Assembly: GCF_949987515.2 (NCBI RefSeq)
Contig: NC_082698.1
Coordinates: forward strand, 33,694,070 to 33,758,069
DNA: 64,000 nt
Source: Delphinus delphis
Taxonomy: Eukaryota > Chordata > Mammalia > Artiodactyla > Delphinidae
Direction of reading: 5' to 3'
In this document: positions 47,904-59,887 of the stretch, piece by piece
How the letters are laid out: every line of letters begins with the position of its first letter
Numbering within the stretch: the stretch's first letter is position 1
Program-made: the position numbers and the translations under genes
Notes under the pieces: generated by a model
What the model saw: the letters and a program-made list of their open reading frames with translations, nothing else
The model's database searches: none
What the model was told of the DNA's origin: nothing

Positions 47904-48840
47904 CAGATTTTAAGTGCCAAACAGTTGTAATTTATAAGAGAAATACAGTTTTCCTTATAATTATGACAAGGATTCTGTGTTCACCCAGAGTAGCAGCAAA
48001 AACTGAGCTCACTGTCTGACTTCATGCTATCAAAATCCTTGCTTCCAAGAATGTTGCACAGCTGTTGCTGTCCTGTCTCTACTTATAACATTTTATTTAT
48101 TATTAACCTTGACACAGTTCAGAAAGTTCCTGCCTGATGCCTGCTGTATTTATTTACTTGTTTCTCAAAGACAGTAACTGCAAACTTTGGTAGGAATTAG
48201 AAGAATTATACTATAAAAAGTTATTAAGTACCATCGACTTGTTAGGGAACATATTATAATGTTATTTATGCTAATTACACCATTGAAGCTATGCTCCTAG
48301 TTATTCCTGCAACTATACCCTTGCCCACAACCCTAAAATATATAATAATCAGAGAAAAACATAACAATCCTATAGGGTATAATTTTGAGGTCACTGGGCA
48401 AGCACCTTGGTTCCCCATCTGTTTCACTTCTCCACACTACTCACTGCTGTGTGAAGTTCCACCATTATAGAGCCATTCCTTTTTTTGTCTCCTGTTCAAA
48501 TACAAATGCTCCTGGAAGTAAATTTTAATCCTTATCAGTCATTTATGCCTTACTGTGAGTGAGTTTGCTAGACCCTTTCTGCAGGATAGATTTTGATGGG
48601 GAGGGCGAAAGCATGAAGGTGCCAGGACATTAAGGGGCCTGGTTGCCACTGAGAGGAAGAAAGTGTGCAAGAACTAGAGGCCTAAAATATCAAGGAAAAA
48701 TGTGGCCGACAGCCAGCCCCAAGCTGGCCTAAAAAATTAAATGGGTACATATTTCCCATTACCATTTGTACTAGATCTTCCTCAATTCTGAGTTTAACCT
48801 CATGCTTTCTTGCCCAGTACAAGAAAGTGGTTATTTAAGG
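47904..48840. other. upstream flank of EXOC6 exon 1b, repeat-poor
   Basis: AT-rich DNA with TATA-like sequences near the exon and no clear repeat. It is the natural place for the 1b promoter and its regulatory sites. No CpG island. Confidence 0.45.
47931..47936 (-). promoter_or_regulatory. EXOC6: TATA-like box upstream of EXOC6 exon 1b
   Basis: The minus strand reads cTTATAAATT here, 28 bases upstream of the first ATG of exon 1b. If used, transcription would start at about 47903-47907, leaving almost no leader for the first ATG and favouring initiation at the second ATG (47876). A second TATAAG sequence lies at 47954-47959. The surrounding DNA is AT-rich and not a CpG island. Motif evidence only. 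Confidence 0.4.
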
Positions 48841-48848
48841 GATAAGTA

Positions 48849-48977
48849 GGGACTTCCCTGGTGATCTAGTGGTTAGGACTCCGTGCTTCCACTGCAGGGG
48901 GCATGGGATCCATCTCTGGTCGGGGAACTAAGATCCCGCATCTCACATGCCTCGCAGCCAAAGAAAATAAAAAATAA
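48849..48977 (+). mobile_element. CHR SINE (CHR-1-like)
   Basis: Head gggacttccctggtgatcta, tail aaagaaaataaaaaataa. Flanks gggataagta and gggatgagta form an imperfect duplication. Confidence 0.9.
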
Positions 48978-49099
48978 AGGGATGAGTAGTGACATTCTTC
49001 CATATGAATCTACTTTTTTAAAGTTTTTACCAGATTTGTTAATAATGCTCCAAAAAGAAGTTGAAGTTCTTTCTCCTCAAAATGTACTATTCATGTAAC

Positions 49100-49590
49100 C
49101 ACAAGGCATATGTCATAAATTGCATCCACTTTTCACTTTTCCCTGCATCCATACCCTTGCCAGTGCCTCACCGATTATCCCTCCATGCCCCAGGACTTTG
49201 GGCTTAGCCCATGAGTTCTGCTGGCCAATGATATATGAGCTGAAGTGACAGTATGTGAGCTCCAAGCCTGGACTTTGTAAGGCCTCACATACTTCTCTTT
49301 GCCCTCCTGCACCTCTGCCATCACCTGAGAAAAACATGCCCTGGCTAGCTTGCTGGTCCAAGGAGGATGAGAGATGTATGAAGCAGAGTCATCCTGACTG
49401 ATCCACAAAACTGCAGGGAGAAGCTTATTTTCCCAACCAGCTGCAGCATTCTGATGCAGAGCTGCTCACCCTAGCCCCAGCCAGATCAGCCATGCCCCAA
49501 ATACCCACAGACACAGGAGCAATAATGAATGATGGTTCTTCGCAGCCACTGAGTAATGGGTTATACGCAGCAATAGCAAACCAATGCAGC
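49100..49590 (+). mobile_element. MaLR LTR (MLT1-type), diverged
   Basis: Text in order: ccatgagttctgctggccaa, gagctgaagtgacagtatgt, aaaaacatgccctggctagc, ggatgagagatgtatgaagc, agccactgagtaatgggtta. Matches MLT1-like LTR organisation. Confidence 0.6.
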
Positions 49591-49739
49591 ATTCTTCACG
49601 TCAATTCCACCGATAGGCTCAACTCTTAGCCCTAGTTTTCCTCCATGGCAGAATGGAAGAAATGCATTAGGAATATGTCTAACACCATTTCCCCTTCTCC
49701 AAGACCTGACACAAAATAGTAATTTTCTATCTTGTATTA

Positions 49740-49900
49740 AAGTCATTTATGTGCAGGGTTTTTAATTTATACCAAATTATCAGATTATTTAAGAGCAGAA
49801 TGTCTATTTGATTTGTATTTGTATTCCCTGTAACACAACACACGGTCCTGTGTAACAGTAGGTGCTCAAGAAATGCTTATTGAATGAATAAATGATTGAC
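49740..49900 (+). mobile_element. L2 LINE 3' end
   Basis: Ends aacagtaggtgctcaagaaa and tgcttattgaatgaataaat, the usual L2 terminus. Confidence 0.65.
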
Positions 49901-50205
49901 AGCAAAGCTACAAGCTAAGAGTTACTTCTGCCTTATGCCCAAGTGTTGGTCCAAATGATGCAAAAATATGAGACTTCCAGATTGAATTTATCAGACTATG
50001 AGAATACATAAATTCATGATGGGAAATCAGTCTGGTCATAAGAGAGTATTGGTCATCACTTTATTATATAGTAGAGAACAACTTCATAGGTAATGCCACA
50101 TACACATGAACATATATCTGTGATGACCCACTGAGCCTTAAATATAACATAGTTTAAAAATTGATTTTTCTCCCCACATACCCCAAATTTTTATTTTTAA
50201 AAATT
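49900..50205. other. intergenic sequence, no feature recognised
   Basis: No gene or clear repeat. Confidence 0.4.
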
Positions 50206-50212
50206 TCATACT

Positions 50213-50425
50213 GGGCTTCCCTGGTGGCACAGTGGTTGAGAGTCCACCTGCTGATGCAGGGATCACGGGTTCGTGCCCCGGTCCGGGGAGATCCCACATG
50301 CCGCGGAGCGGCTGGGCCCGTGAGCCATGGCCGCTGAGCCTGCGCGTCCGGAGCCTGTGCTCCGCAACGGGAGAGGCCACGACAGTGAGAGGCCCGCGTA
50401 CCGCAAAAAATATATATATATATAT
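50213..50425 (+). mobile_element. CHR SINE (CHR-2-like), full length, TA-rich tail
   Basis: Complete element whose tail is A6 followed by a TA repeat (50410-50427). Target-site duplication atttcatact at 50203-50212 and 50426-50435. Confidence 0.95.
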
Positions 50426-50429
50426 ATTT

Positions 50430-50940
50430 CATACTTACAGAAGAATTACAAGAACAGTCACATAACCTTCATCTGATTCATCAATTGTTAACATTTTGTT
50501 ACATTTGCTTTCTCTTTCTCTCTTTATTCAAGGGGATTTTATAATGTAGGCATATGCTTTTAATACATAGAGTGATAAAACTGTGTTAATTTAAATAGAG
50601 TATTTTTAGAACAGTATAATGCTATAAAGTAGTATAATTAATGAACCACAATAGCTTTGACTCATAGTTCTGCCCTAACCTGTTCCTACTACACAGTGCT
50701 GTTATCCTCTTCCTGTACAGCCAGCTCCACCAGGAGACTCAAAGTTTTCCATCCTGTTGCTTGATTGCCTCCCTCCACCCCTTAGCTCTCCCCGTACCTC
50801 CTCTACTCCCACCCCGTCTCCTCCCACTTCTGTTAAGTGAATTTTCTCTCTGCTTCTTACTTTCTTCTAAGCCGTGTAAGACAGGCTACAACTTCCTGTT
50901 TCCACTGACTAAACCAGCATCTTCCTTTTATTCAAAACTT
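50430..50940. other. intergenic sequence, possibly an L1 relic
   Basis: The text acagaagaattacaagaaca and ttaacattttgttacatttg is reminiscent of old LINE 3' sequence, but I cannot place it. 50755-50840 is pyrimidine-rich. Confidence 0.3.
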
Positions 50941-50947
50941 TCCTTGA

Positions 50948-51161
50948 GGGTTTCCCTGGTGGTGCAGTGGTTGAGAGTCCGCCTGCCGATGCAAGGGACA
51001 CGGGTTCGTGCCCCGGTCCGGGAACATCCCACATGCCGCGGAGCAGCTGGGCCCGTGAGCCATGGCCGCTGAGCCTGCGCGTCCGGAGCCTGTGCTCCGC
51101 AACGGGAGAGGCCACAACAGTGAGAGGCCCACGTACCACAAAAAAAAAAAAAAAAAAAAAA
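50948..51161 (+). mobile_element. CHR SINE (CHR-2-like), full length
   Basis: Head gggtttccctggtggtgcag, A tail of about 25. Target-site duplication aaaactttccttga at 50934-50947 and 51162-51175. Confidence 0.95.
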
Positions 51162-51490
51162 AAAACTTTCCTTGAGTGCCATTTCCTGCCGGAAGTCAGC
51201 ACAGATTGAATGAACAGGAGAGGATCTCCTCCCAAAAGTAACAGTCAGAAAAACAACCTCCCCTATCCCATAGCGCTGACAACAAATTCACCAAATAAGG
51301 AAAAGAAAAGGAGGTAATGGAAAAATTTTAAACAGCCATAGTCCAAGATGCCCATAAAAGAGAATGGGGAGTAAGACTGGAATGTTCCCAGTCTCAACCC
51401 TTAACCTCGCCTCCCAGCTGCAGCTCAAACTCTTTTATAGTATTACTTTCTGGGATCAAGCCTGACCACTGACAGGGGATGATTAAGTAG

Positions 51491-51712
51491 CTCTAGGCCA
51501 GTGGTTCCCAATGGGTGATCTTGTCTCCTCCCACCCCTAGGGCAATGCCTGGAGACATTTTTGATTGTCTCAGCTGAAGGTGGGTGCTACTGACATCCAG
51601 TGGGCAGAGGCCAGAGGTGCTGCTAAATGATGCACAGTGCACAGCACAATCGCCCACAACAAAGAATTAACTGGCCCCAAATGCCAGTAGTGCTGAGATT
51701 GGAAATCCTGCC
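51491..51712. mobile_element. non-autonomous hAT-like DNA transposon
   Basis: Ends are imperfect inverted repeats: ccagtggttcccaa at the left and ttggaaatcctg at the right. Internal text (gcctggagacatttttgatt, cacaacaaagaattaactgg) is that of a common mammalian hAT-type repeat whose name I cannot give with certainty. Confidence 0.6.
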
Positions 51713-51714
51713 CT

Positions 51715-52310
51715 AAGCAGATCTTTGGGACACATCACCAGGCTATGTGTGGTGTTGTTATGGCCCTGGTCCTGAGTCCCTTTCTAGGCATTATTTTCCT
51801 GCTCTGTAACTAAGCCTTTGTTCTATTAATCTGCTAGGAACCCTCTAGAACTAGAAACTGACCCTTTAGAAAAAGTAAGCTTATTATTCAAATAAAACCT
51901 GGTTGGGTTTTTGCATTCCTCCCTCACCAAAACTGGAATCCCAGCCTCCTTACTCTATACTGGAACCACCAATGGGAAACATTATGCTCATGGGTTTCAT
52001 TGGCACAGGTGCCCCTTCTGCAATTTGCAGTCTCTAGGAAACAACTGGGAGCCTGGGGGCAAGGCAGGGGTGGCTAGAAGGTAGAAGGATACCAAAAGAG
52101 GTGGACTAGCCTGACCATTCTCACCTGGTGTTTAATTCTGTTAAGAGGCTTGGTTCCACCCTTCCACCCCTACAGCATACCTTCCTGTAGAGGTAGTTTC
52201 CTCACACCTATATATCTCACACCTATATATCTCTTGATGGGTCCAGGAAATTAAAAAAACTGTTACCTAGGAATAAAAGAGAATTTCTTAGTATAATAAA
52301 AGGAGTCTAT
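51715..52310. other. intergenic sequence, no feature recognised
   Basis: Includes a perfect 15-base tandem duplication (ctcacacctatatat at 52201-52215 and 52216-52230). No gene. Confidence 0.45.
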
Positions 52311-52311
52311 C

Positions 52312-52351
52312 CAAACAAACAAACAAACAAAACAAAACAAAACAAAAAAAA
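52312..52351. repeat. (AAAC)n/(AAAAC)n simple repeat
   Basis: AAAC units passing into AAAAC units and an A run, just before the L1 fragment. Confidence 0.85.
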
Positions 52352-52570
52352 CCTCGTTAACATCTTACTTGGTGACAAAATGTTAAATGTTGGCCTCCTC
52401 AGTTCAGGGAAAAAACAATCCTTAACTCTATTTGAAATTGACCTGGAAGTCCTAGCCAATGAAATGAGGCAAGATAAAGAAATAAAAGATATAAAGGTTG
52501 GTAAGAAGGAAGAAAAACTGACATTTGCAGAATACCTGATTGTATTAAATAAATATAATAAGTATCTAGG
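52352..52570 (+). mobile_element. L1 LINE fragment, reverse-transcriptase region
   Basis: ttgacctggaagtcctagcc, aaagaaataaaagatataaa, aagaaaaactgacatttgca match L1 ORF2. Short and decayed. Confidence 0.75.
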
Positions 52571-53330
52571 AAGTTGATGCGCTGACTAACTAGTACTTGA
52601 GGGTCTATTGGGCCACAACTGAAAGTGCTAACAAAATTTTAAAACATTAAGGAATGACAAGGTCCAAGATTTCAGAAAGGCAGAATGAGGATTACAAACC
52701 CAGTATAACACTGCCCAGGTATAATATATGCGCACAGGAGTTTTCCACTTCCTCCCCCATAAATCTCAACGTGTGAGCTTCTAACCCCCACAATGGTGAC
52801 TTGTGTTTCTCTGGTCCTACCCTCCCCTACTTGGTATCTTCTCTGGCCAGCAACTGAGCTCTCCTAGGCCAGACTTGTCTCTGGGAGCTGGCACAGGAAA
52901 CCATCTTTTTCAGCATCTCTCCACCTCTTCCTTTCTTCCTCTCTGTCTTCTGTTTTAATCTTCAGAGACATCAGGTACTTGTCATTCCTAACCCCCTTGT
53001 CATTCTCATCCAGATAATCACTTTGTTACACATGCACACACATTCAAGCATGTACATACACACACAACTTCTCTACAACCATAGTATTTTTAAATGGAAG
53101 GATCATCTTCAAGCTCTAAAATTGAAGGTCAAGGAGATTTTTTTTTTAATTGCCTAAGATTTTTATGTGTTGGTAACAGAACACAGAAAACAGTGTAAAC
53201 CTCCTGACTTGTAGTCCAGTGTTCCTCCGCTGTGCTATTCTGACTTTTTTTCTCTCTAACTCTACCCCACCATGACTAGCATCTTTGGTAAGCAAAGAAA
53301 TTTATCTCAATCAGAAATAATAAACATATT
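52570..53330. other. intergenic sequence, no feature recognised
   Basis: No gene or clear repeat. Confidence 0.4.
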
Positions 53331-53334
53331 TTTT

Positions 53335-53470
53335 AACAAACACCTACATAGCAATTAACATATGCCAGACATTGTTCTAAGCATTTTACAAATATTAATT
53401 CATTTAATCCACACAACTTCCTATGAGGCTGATTATTATTATCTTCATAAATGTATAAGTCAATCATGTA
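53335..53470 (-). mobile_element. MIR SINE
   Basis: Reverse-complement MIR: catatgccagacattgttct, attaattcatttaatccaca, tatgaggctgattattatta. Confidence 0.75.
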
Positions 53471-53549
53471 ATCCAACTGCTAAAAGTCTAGTGCAATTTT
53501 AGGCTGTGCTAATAACAGTACAGAGCTCAGTGCAAAGAAGGCTAAAATT

Positions 53550-54075
53550 CAATTGTATTCTGTGCTCTCCTTCTGATATTCACTTGGCTCACTCCTTCAC
53601 TTCCTTCAGACCTTTATTCAAAAGTCACCACCTCAGTGATGCCTTCACTGGAAACAAAATCCAACATTTTAACTTTGATCCAGGACTCTCTATCCCCACT
53701 ACTTCCTCCAATGTATGTATTTATTTTTGTTGTTGTTGTTATTTTTTGGCCACGCCCCATGGTATGTGGGATCTTAGTTCCCCAACCAGGGATCCAACCC
53801 GCGCCCCCTGCAGTGGAAGCACAGAGTCTTAACCACTGGACCACCAAGGAAGTCCCCCTCTGCTTTATTTTTATCTCTCAATATTTATCATCTTTGAACA
53901 TACCATACACTTCACCTGTTTTATTACCTGTCTCTCCTCTTAAAAATAAGATTAATGATGACAGGGAATTTTTTTCTGTTTTGTTCACTGAGGTATCTCC
54001 AGAGCCTAGAACTGTGCCTGGCAAAGAGGGGACACTCAATAGTGTTTGTTGAATGGATGATGAATGAATAAATGA
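53550..54075 (+). mobile_element. L2 LINE 3' end, split by a SINE
   Basis: ctttattcaaaagtcaccac before the SINE; ctcctcttaaaaataagatt, tgttttgttcactgaggtat and tgtgcctggcaaagagggga after it, ending in aatgaataaatg. Confidence 0.8.
53722..53855 (-). mobile_element. CHR SINE (CHR-1-like) inserted in L2
   Basis: TTG-repeat tail, then gtgggatcttagttccccaa to ccaccaaggaagtcccc. Confidence 0.9.
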
Positions 54076-54177
54076 GAGAACGTACAGATGAGAAAGGAGA
54101 AAAATAAATACCTGAATAATTATATTATATGAAGGCAAGAGATGAGTACCAGAAAAGAAGAAGGAATAAAAATGCCA

Positions 54178-54597
54178 GGAAGGGCAACCCAAGTGTCCAC
54201 TGAAAGATGAATGGATAAACAAAATATAGTACAAACATACAGTGGAATATTATTCAGTCTTAAAAAGGAAGGATATCCTGTCACATGCTCCAACATGGGT
54301 GAATTTGGAGGACATTATACTAAGTGAAATAAGCCAATCACAAAAAGACAAATACTGTATGATTCCACTTATATGAGGTGTCTAAAATAGTCAAATTCAT
54401 TGCAACAGAAAATAGAATGGTGGTTGCCAGGGGATGGGAGGAGTGGGAAACGGGGAGTTGTTGTTTAGTGGGTATAGAATTTCAATTTTGCAAGATGAAA
54501 AATTTCTGGAGATCTTGATACACAACAATGGGAATATACTTAACACTACTGAACTGAACACTTAAAAATAGTTAAGATGGTTTAAAAAAAAAATAAA
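54178..54597 (+). mobile_element. L1 LINE 3' end (L1M type)
   Basis: agtggaatattattcagtct, ctaagtgaaataagccaatc, gattccacttatatgaggtg, gtggttgccaggggatggga, ending in an A-rich tail. Confidence 0.88.
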
Positions 54598-54599
54598 GG

Positions 54600-55125
54600 G
54601 AAAGCTCAGGAGAGAACAAAAATAGCCATGTAGGAGGGACATTGGTACTGAAAATTGAAGAATGGGTGCTATTTGGATATTCTAGGGTGGTGGGGGGACT
54701 CACAGCCCATTCATATGCAAAGCAGTTGGTGGGAACACGGACTTCTGATGTAGAGAGAGGGCATGGCCAGGGAATTGAGTGAGGCCAGGGTGGTAAACAA
54801 GGGTTGCCTGCTGGAGACAGGTGTGGAGATGGAGAAGTAAACAAAGATTGTTCCCTTGTTGTTGTTTGCTGCTACTGTTACTATACCCACAGCAACTAAC
54901 AGGATGGCTGGCACTAGTGAGGTGTTCAATAAATAGTTGTTCAATAAATAACCTTGACGCAGCAGCACAGTGCTTTGTAAGTAATAGGCAACCAATAAAT
55001 ATTTAATCGCGATATCACAGTTTGTCTTACAAAGGCTATCTAAAATAAAATAGTTAAAAGTTGTTTTAGTTATATTAGCATTATTATTTCAACATTAGGA
55101 AATTTTTCAAGACGCTCAATTAATT
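54600..55125. other. intergenic sequence, no feature recognised
   Basis: A weak L2-like terminus (ggtgttcaataaatagttgt) is seen near 54920-54945. No gene. Confidence 0.4.
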
Positions 55126-55140
55126 TTAAAACTTTAGCAT

Positions 55141-55350
55141 TTTTTTTTTTTTTTTTTTGCGGTACGCGGACCTCTCACTGTTGCGGCCTCTCCCGTTGCG
55201 GAGCACAGGCTCTGGACGCGCAGGCTCAGCAGCCATGGCTCATGGGCCCAGCCGCTCCGCGGCATGTGGGATCTTCCCGGACCGGGGCACGAACCCGTGT
55301 CCCCTGCATCGGCGGGCGGACTCTCAACCACTGCACCACCAGGGAAGTCC
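55141..55350 (-). mobile_element. CHR SINE (CHR-2-like), full length
   Basis: Poly-T, gcggtacgcggacctctc to ccaccagggaagtcc. Target-site duplication aaaactttagcat at 55128-55140 and from 55351. Confidence 0.95.
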
Positions 55351-55613
55351 AAAACTTTAGCATTTTTATTTTCAGGAGACTCTCAGCAATATGGTTAGTT
55401 ATCTGAGAGTTAGTTTTTTCAGAAAAATCTCTGGTATCCAAAATTGTGCTTCCAGAGGGCCATTCTATATATTTTTCCTATCATCTTCAAAATTCAGGAT
55501 GTAAAATTTCATTACAAAAAGCATTTTGGTCTTTTAATAAATCAGTGTTTTCTCAATAAACTATATTCCTACCATTCTTTTTTTTTTTTTTCCTACTGTT
55601 CTTTAAAGAATAC

Positions 55614-55737
55614 ATTTTTTTTTTTTCTGGCTGTGCTGCATGGCTTGTGGGATTTTACTTCCCTGACCAGGGATTGAACCTGAGCCCTCAGCAGTGAGAG
55701 CATGGAGTCCTAACCACTGGACCACCAGAGAATTCCT
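55614..55737 (-). mobile_element. CHR SINE (CHR-1-like)
   Basis: T run, then tgtgggattttacttccctg to ccaccagagaattcc. Flanks aagaata on the left and aagaataaa on the right suggest a duplication. Confidence 0.88.
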
Positions 55738-55792
55738 AAGAATAAAGTTTTTAGGTAATTAAAAAAAATTTTTTTTAAATCTGTTCTAAATT

Positions 55793-55916
55793 TCTTTCTT
55801 TTTTATTGGCCACACTGCACAGCATGTGGGATCTTGGTTCCCCCACCAGGGATCGAATCTGCCCCCCCTGCGGTGGAAGCTCAGAGTCCTAACCACTGGA
55901 CCGCCAGGGAAGCCCC
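55793..55916 (-). mobile_element. CHR SINE (CHR-1-like)
   Basis: ggccacactgcacagcatgt to ccgccagggaagccc. Flanks ctgttctaa on both sides (left at about 55781, right from 55917) are the duplication. Confidence 0.9.
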
Positions 55917-56019
55917 TGTTCTAACTTCTGATACAACTCACCACATTTTTCTGTTTATAAACTCATAGAGGACATGGTGTTTCCATGAATATTATATCAT
56001 TACTGTTATCTGAGCTTCT

Positions 56020-56490
56020 ACTCCCAGGAACATGCCATGGTTCTGTACACCTTGGAAACTTTATACATGCTACTTCCTTTGTCTAGAGTACCCTCCCAAA
56101 ACTTGTTTTCTTGTATGGAACATGGAGATAATAACAGTATCACCTACTTCATATGGTCATTGTGAAGATTACATGACTTTTGAACATTTATTAGGTAGAG
56201 CACTCTGGAGAGTGTTTGGCACATGGACATCAGTGTCGGCTGTTACTGTTATTTATTTTTCAAGGCCTTGTTTAAATGCCTGGCTGTGTAGAATGATTTG
56301 CTACTATCTCCACTAACTCTCAAACATGTCTATCAAAGCTCTTACCCCTTAGTATTACTGTTTTTCTGTTAGATATTCATCTACCTTACTGGACTGTGAG
56401 CTACACAAAAGCAAGGAATGTGCCTTATGCTTCTTTATATCGCAAGCATCTAGCATGATGCATGGTGGGCATGTTCTGAATGAATGGAAG
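56020..56490 (+). mobile_element. L2 LINE 3' end with an inserted MIR piece
   Basis: L2 text (tacatgctacttcctttgtc) is interrupted by a MIR 3' part (about 56118-56255, ggagataataacagtatcac, gtgtttggcacatggac) and resumes (tcaaggccttgtttaaatgc, ggactgtgagctacacaaaa, ending near gaatgaatgg). Confidence 0.65.
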
Positions 56491-58540
56491 ACTTCAGTGG
56501 GAATGATGAAGACAATATGACTCCAAAACAACCTTGAGTAGTGTTTACTGCTTAATTAAATTGACGTTTTTCTATTTTGCCAAGGAAATTCTGAATTAGT
56601 TGTTTTAATTAATCGTGATTATTGCTTTTCCTTATCTTCGTGCAAATCTGGGGTTTCATTAAGAGAAGGGGAAGGTAAAATCTCTTCCACTCACTGTTTT
56701 TCTGAGTTCTCAATAAACATAATTGCCCTGGTAGAAATAGCTTCCCCAAGTAAATACCTGAAACTTATACCTCTTACGTTTGCTATGCTAGAGTGTTCTG
56801 ATGGAAAATTTTTAGGGCGCCCTTGTTGATCTTTTTCCAAGTGTAAATCTTAAACATGTTCATCCTGGCAATAATCAACAGCGTCAGTCCTATCGTCACA
56901 GAGCTAGATTATGGCGCTACCTAGTGGTCAACTTTGGTCACGGGGTTCATTGAAACTGGCTCAGGCCCTTCTAGGTTTTAATTTTATTTTTTACATTGGC
57001 AATTGTAAAACGTCATCAGAAATCACTAAATATCTTGCTCTCTTTTTTCTAGTGTTTCTGGCAACTGTTCTATGTATCTTTTATGCTCCATTCATCTAGT
57101 TCAGATCTCTTCAGCAGAACTGAGAAGACGTTATGCAAAGCCTGTTACCAAGCTGCCAAAAAAAAAAAAAAAAAAGCTACCCTTTTCTCCCACAGGAAAA
57201 TCTGGATCTTTACTGTCAGAATTCAGGACACTAACTTCTTTGGGCCACGACATGAGAGGATAGGTTACCTTGTGCCCCATCTGAGTCTACGCATGTCTGG
57301 CAGGCAGCCCTTGGCAAGTACATCCTTCTTTGCACACATTCTTCTAAACAATCATCTCTTTTCCCTCTTTTGAAACCAAACAATTCCTTCAAAAATATGG
57401 TTTCAGGCATAAAATAGGAAATAGTACTAAACAAACGGAAATGTTTTGCTTTAAATACTGAAGCCATTTGTTTACATTAAGAAACAGTTTGCATTCAAAG
57501 CCCATAATTGAAAAGAAACATGAATCATCAATCACAAGGGGACTTTATAGATAAGAAATCGGTGCTGGCCTGAACAATTGTGTTAAACACGAACAACTCT
57601 TCTTGGGAGCTTTTGCTGAGTCATTTTTCAGGAAGTGGGCTGTCCAGGGAGATTTCTACAGGAGGAACAATTGACAATATTTTCGTATTAATAACCTCCA
57701 GTTACTTTATTGTTCTCAAAACTTTTGTTAATGAGTACTTTCCTGTTCAGTGAAAAAAAAAATTAATCAAAAGACAAAGCCTAATCTGATTTATTTTTAT
57801 ATGTTTGAGGTTCTTTTCTTCTGTGATACTAAATATATTTAAGTAAGAGTTATAAAACATCCTCATTCCTGAGCATAATATCAGGAAATATTTTGCTCTG
57901 AATCTTTTTTTTTTTAATATGTGCTATAGTATATACTGGACACGTTTCTTAGAGTGATTCCAAGTAATCATTTTGGATTCAAATTCCTTTCAAGGCAGCG
58001 GCAATGTTTCCACTTGGTTTGGAGCCTCTTCTGCCCAACTCTTTCTGAGATTTCTCTCAGTTACCCTCCTCCGATAAGTGACAATCAGTGTAGGCTCCTG
58101 GACACCAACTAAAAGAATAGGCCATTCATACAAAGTCCCCTCAGAAAACTCTCCAGTAAGAGCGTAGAGGACAGACAGGGTCAGTGAGTTCCCCAGAGAC
58201 TCCCAAGTAGACACACTTTTTGGTCCTGTCCACAAGCACTGAGCCTCTTTCTCTCTTAGTCTGTGACAAGGGACTGAGACCATCTGCCTATGGAATTGGG
58301 GATAGTCAACTGCAAAATAAGATCATTGTGTGATTATGATTTCTGTTAGTATAGGTAATTATCATGCTTGTGGTCCTGATTTAACACAAATATATCTCCC
58401 ACAAAGTGCCCCTGCGCCACCTGTCCCCACAGAAGCCCTGCTGAGAAATCCTCACTTCACATGCACAGTGTAGATTTCCTTCCATGCTAGGTGATAAACA
58501 AAGTGGTCCAGCTATGCAGGCAAGTAGCAGAATCAAAGTA
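56490..58540. other. intergenic sequence, repeat-poor
   Basis: About 2 kb without a recognised interspersed repeat or exon, apart from A runs near 57160. Such a stretch could hold a conserved regulatory element, but nothing in the text alone proves it. Confidence 0.4.
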
Positions 58541-58544
58541 GGTT

Positions 58545-58760
58545 TCTGTGTAGTGTAGCAGTTACATGCATAGACTCCAGAACTGGACTTCCTGGGTTCA
58601 AATCCTATCTCTGCTAATTATTAGCTATGTGACCTTGGGAACACTTCTGTGTCTGGAGTTTCCTTATGTACATAATAGACAAGCTCCTACTCATAGATTT
58701 GTGGGGGAAATTAAATTAATTAATGCAAATAAGTTCTTCAGAACAGTGCCGGGAAAGTAA
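58545..58760 (+). mobile_element. MIR SINE, nearly complete
   Basis: Plus-strand MIR: gtagcagttacatgcataga, cctgggttcaaatcctatct, ctatgtgaccttgggaacac, cagaacagtgccgggaaagt. Confidence 0.85.
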
Positions 58761-58764
58761 AAAC

Positions 58765-59470
58765 AAAAGCACCGTGGAAGAGTTAGGATGACGCCATTGC
58801 TCCATCTAAGGAGACACATTATGAACCATTGAGGATAATTTTTTGTTTTTTCAAATCAACTGCTTTATAATTTTGTTATATTAAGTAGTATTGTTCTCCT
58901 ATATCCTTTAAAAGGGACATAGGCAGATGTTTCTCTGATGCTCAATGTTTTGAAATGTTTTGAAAATAGTGACCCATAAAAATGTTAGGCGACTACAATA
59001 CTCATATGCTTATTATAAAGTTATTTCCTATGTACCAATCTTTAACTTCTGTTTGTTTACGCATCATTGAGAAAAGAAGCTACACATTTAAGTACCTTCT
59101 ATGTACTAAGCCCTTGAGAAATCCACAGGTCAGTGGAGAAATTTCTCCTTTATTCCAACCAGCCTGAGAATAGGGGTCTGCGAGTGAGACACCTACAGTC
59201 TACACCCAGGATGGCGTGCACACCTGCTGAGAGAATTACCCTCTGGGCCTCAGCGTCAGGCTTTGAGTGCAGATCTGTCTACTTCCAGAGCTGATAACCA
59301 CTATGTCTCCCTGGCTCATTGAAGCTTCACAACCCAGGACAGTCCCTTTTACCTGAATCCTAGAACCTTCCATTCCATGTGCAGCCCCAGCATTAATCAC
59401 CTATTTGGTCTACCCTAGGCTCCTAGAGTTTATTTTATAGGGCTAAAGAGATGAATCAAGATTCTAATCT
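58765..59470. other. intergenic sequence, no feature recognised
   Basis: No gene or clear repeat. Confidence 0.4.
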
Positions 59471-59475
59471 AAAGA

Positions 59476-59596
59476 GGGAATTCCCTGGCAGTCCAGTGGT
59501 TAGGACTCTGCGCTTTCACTGCCAAAGGCACGGGTTCAATCCCCGGTCGGGAAACTAAGATCCTTCAAGCCACATGGCGCAGTCCAAAAAAAGATT
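59476..59596 (+). mobile_element. CHR SINE (CHR-1-like)
   Basis: gggaattccctggcagtcca, cgggttcaatccccggtcgg, short A tail. Confidence 0.9.
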
Positions 59597-59822
59597 AGAA
59601 AAAGAACCTCAAATCCCAGGAAGGAGCCTCAAAAGAAAAAGGATCTGACTAAATGCAATTTTAGTGTTTCATTTTCTGCTTTGACGTTCCCCAATGATAA
59701 CTAAAGGACTGTACTGCAGAGAAGGGGGAAAGCTGCCGTTTTCTTGTGATTTTCCTTCACATCTCCCTGGCTTCTCCTTCTCAGCCTTCTTCTTAGGCTT
59801 CTTTTCATCAGTCTGTCCTTTA

Positions 59823-59832
59823 CTATTATTTT

Positions 59833-59887
<55 letters not shown>

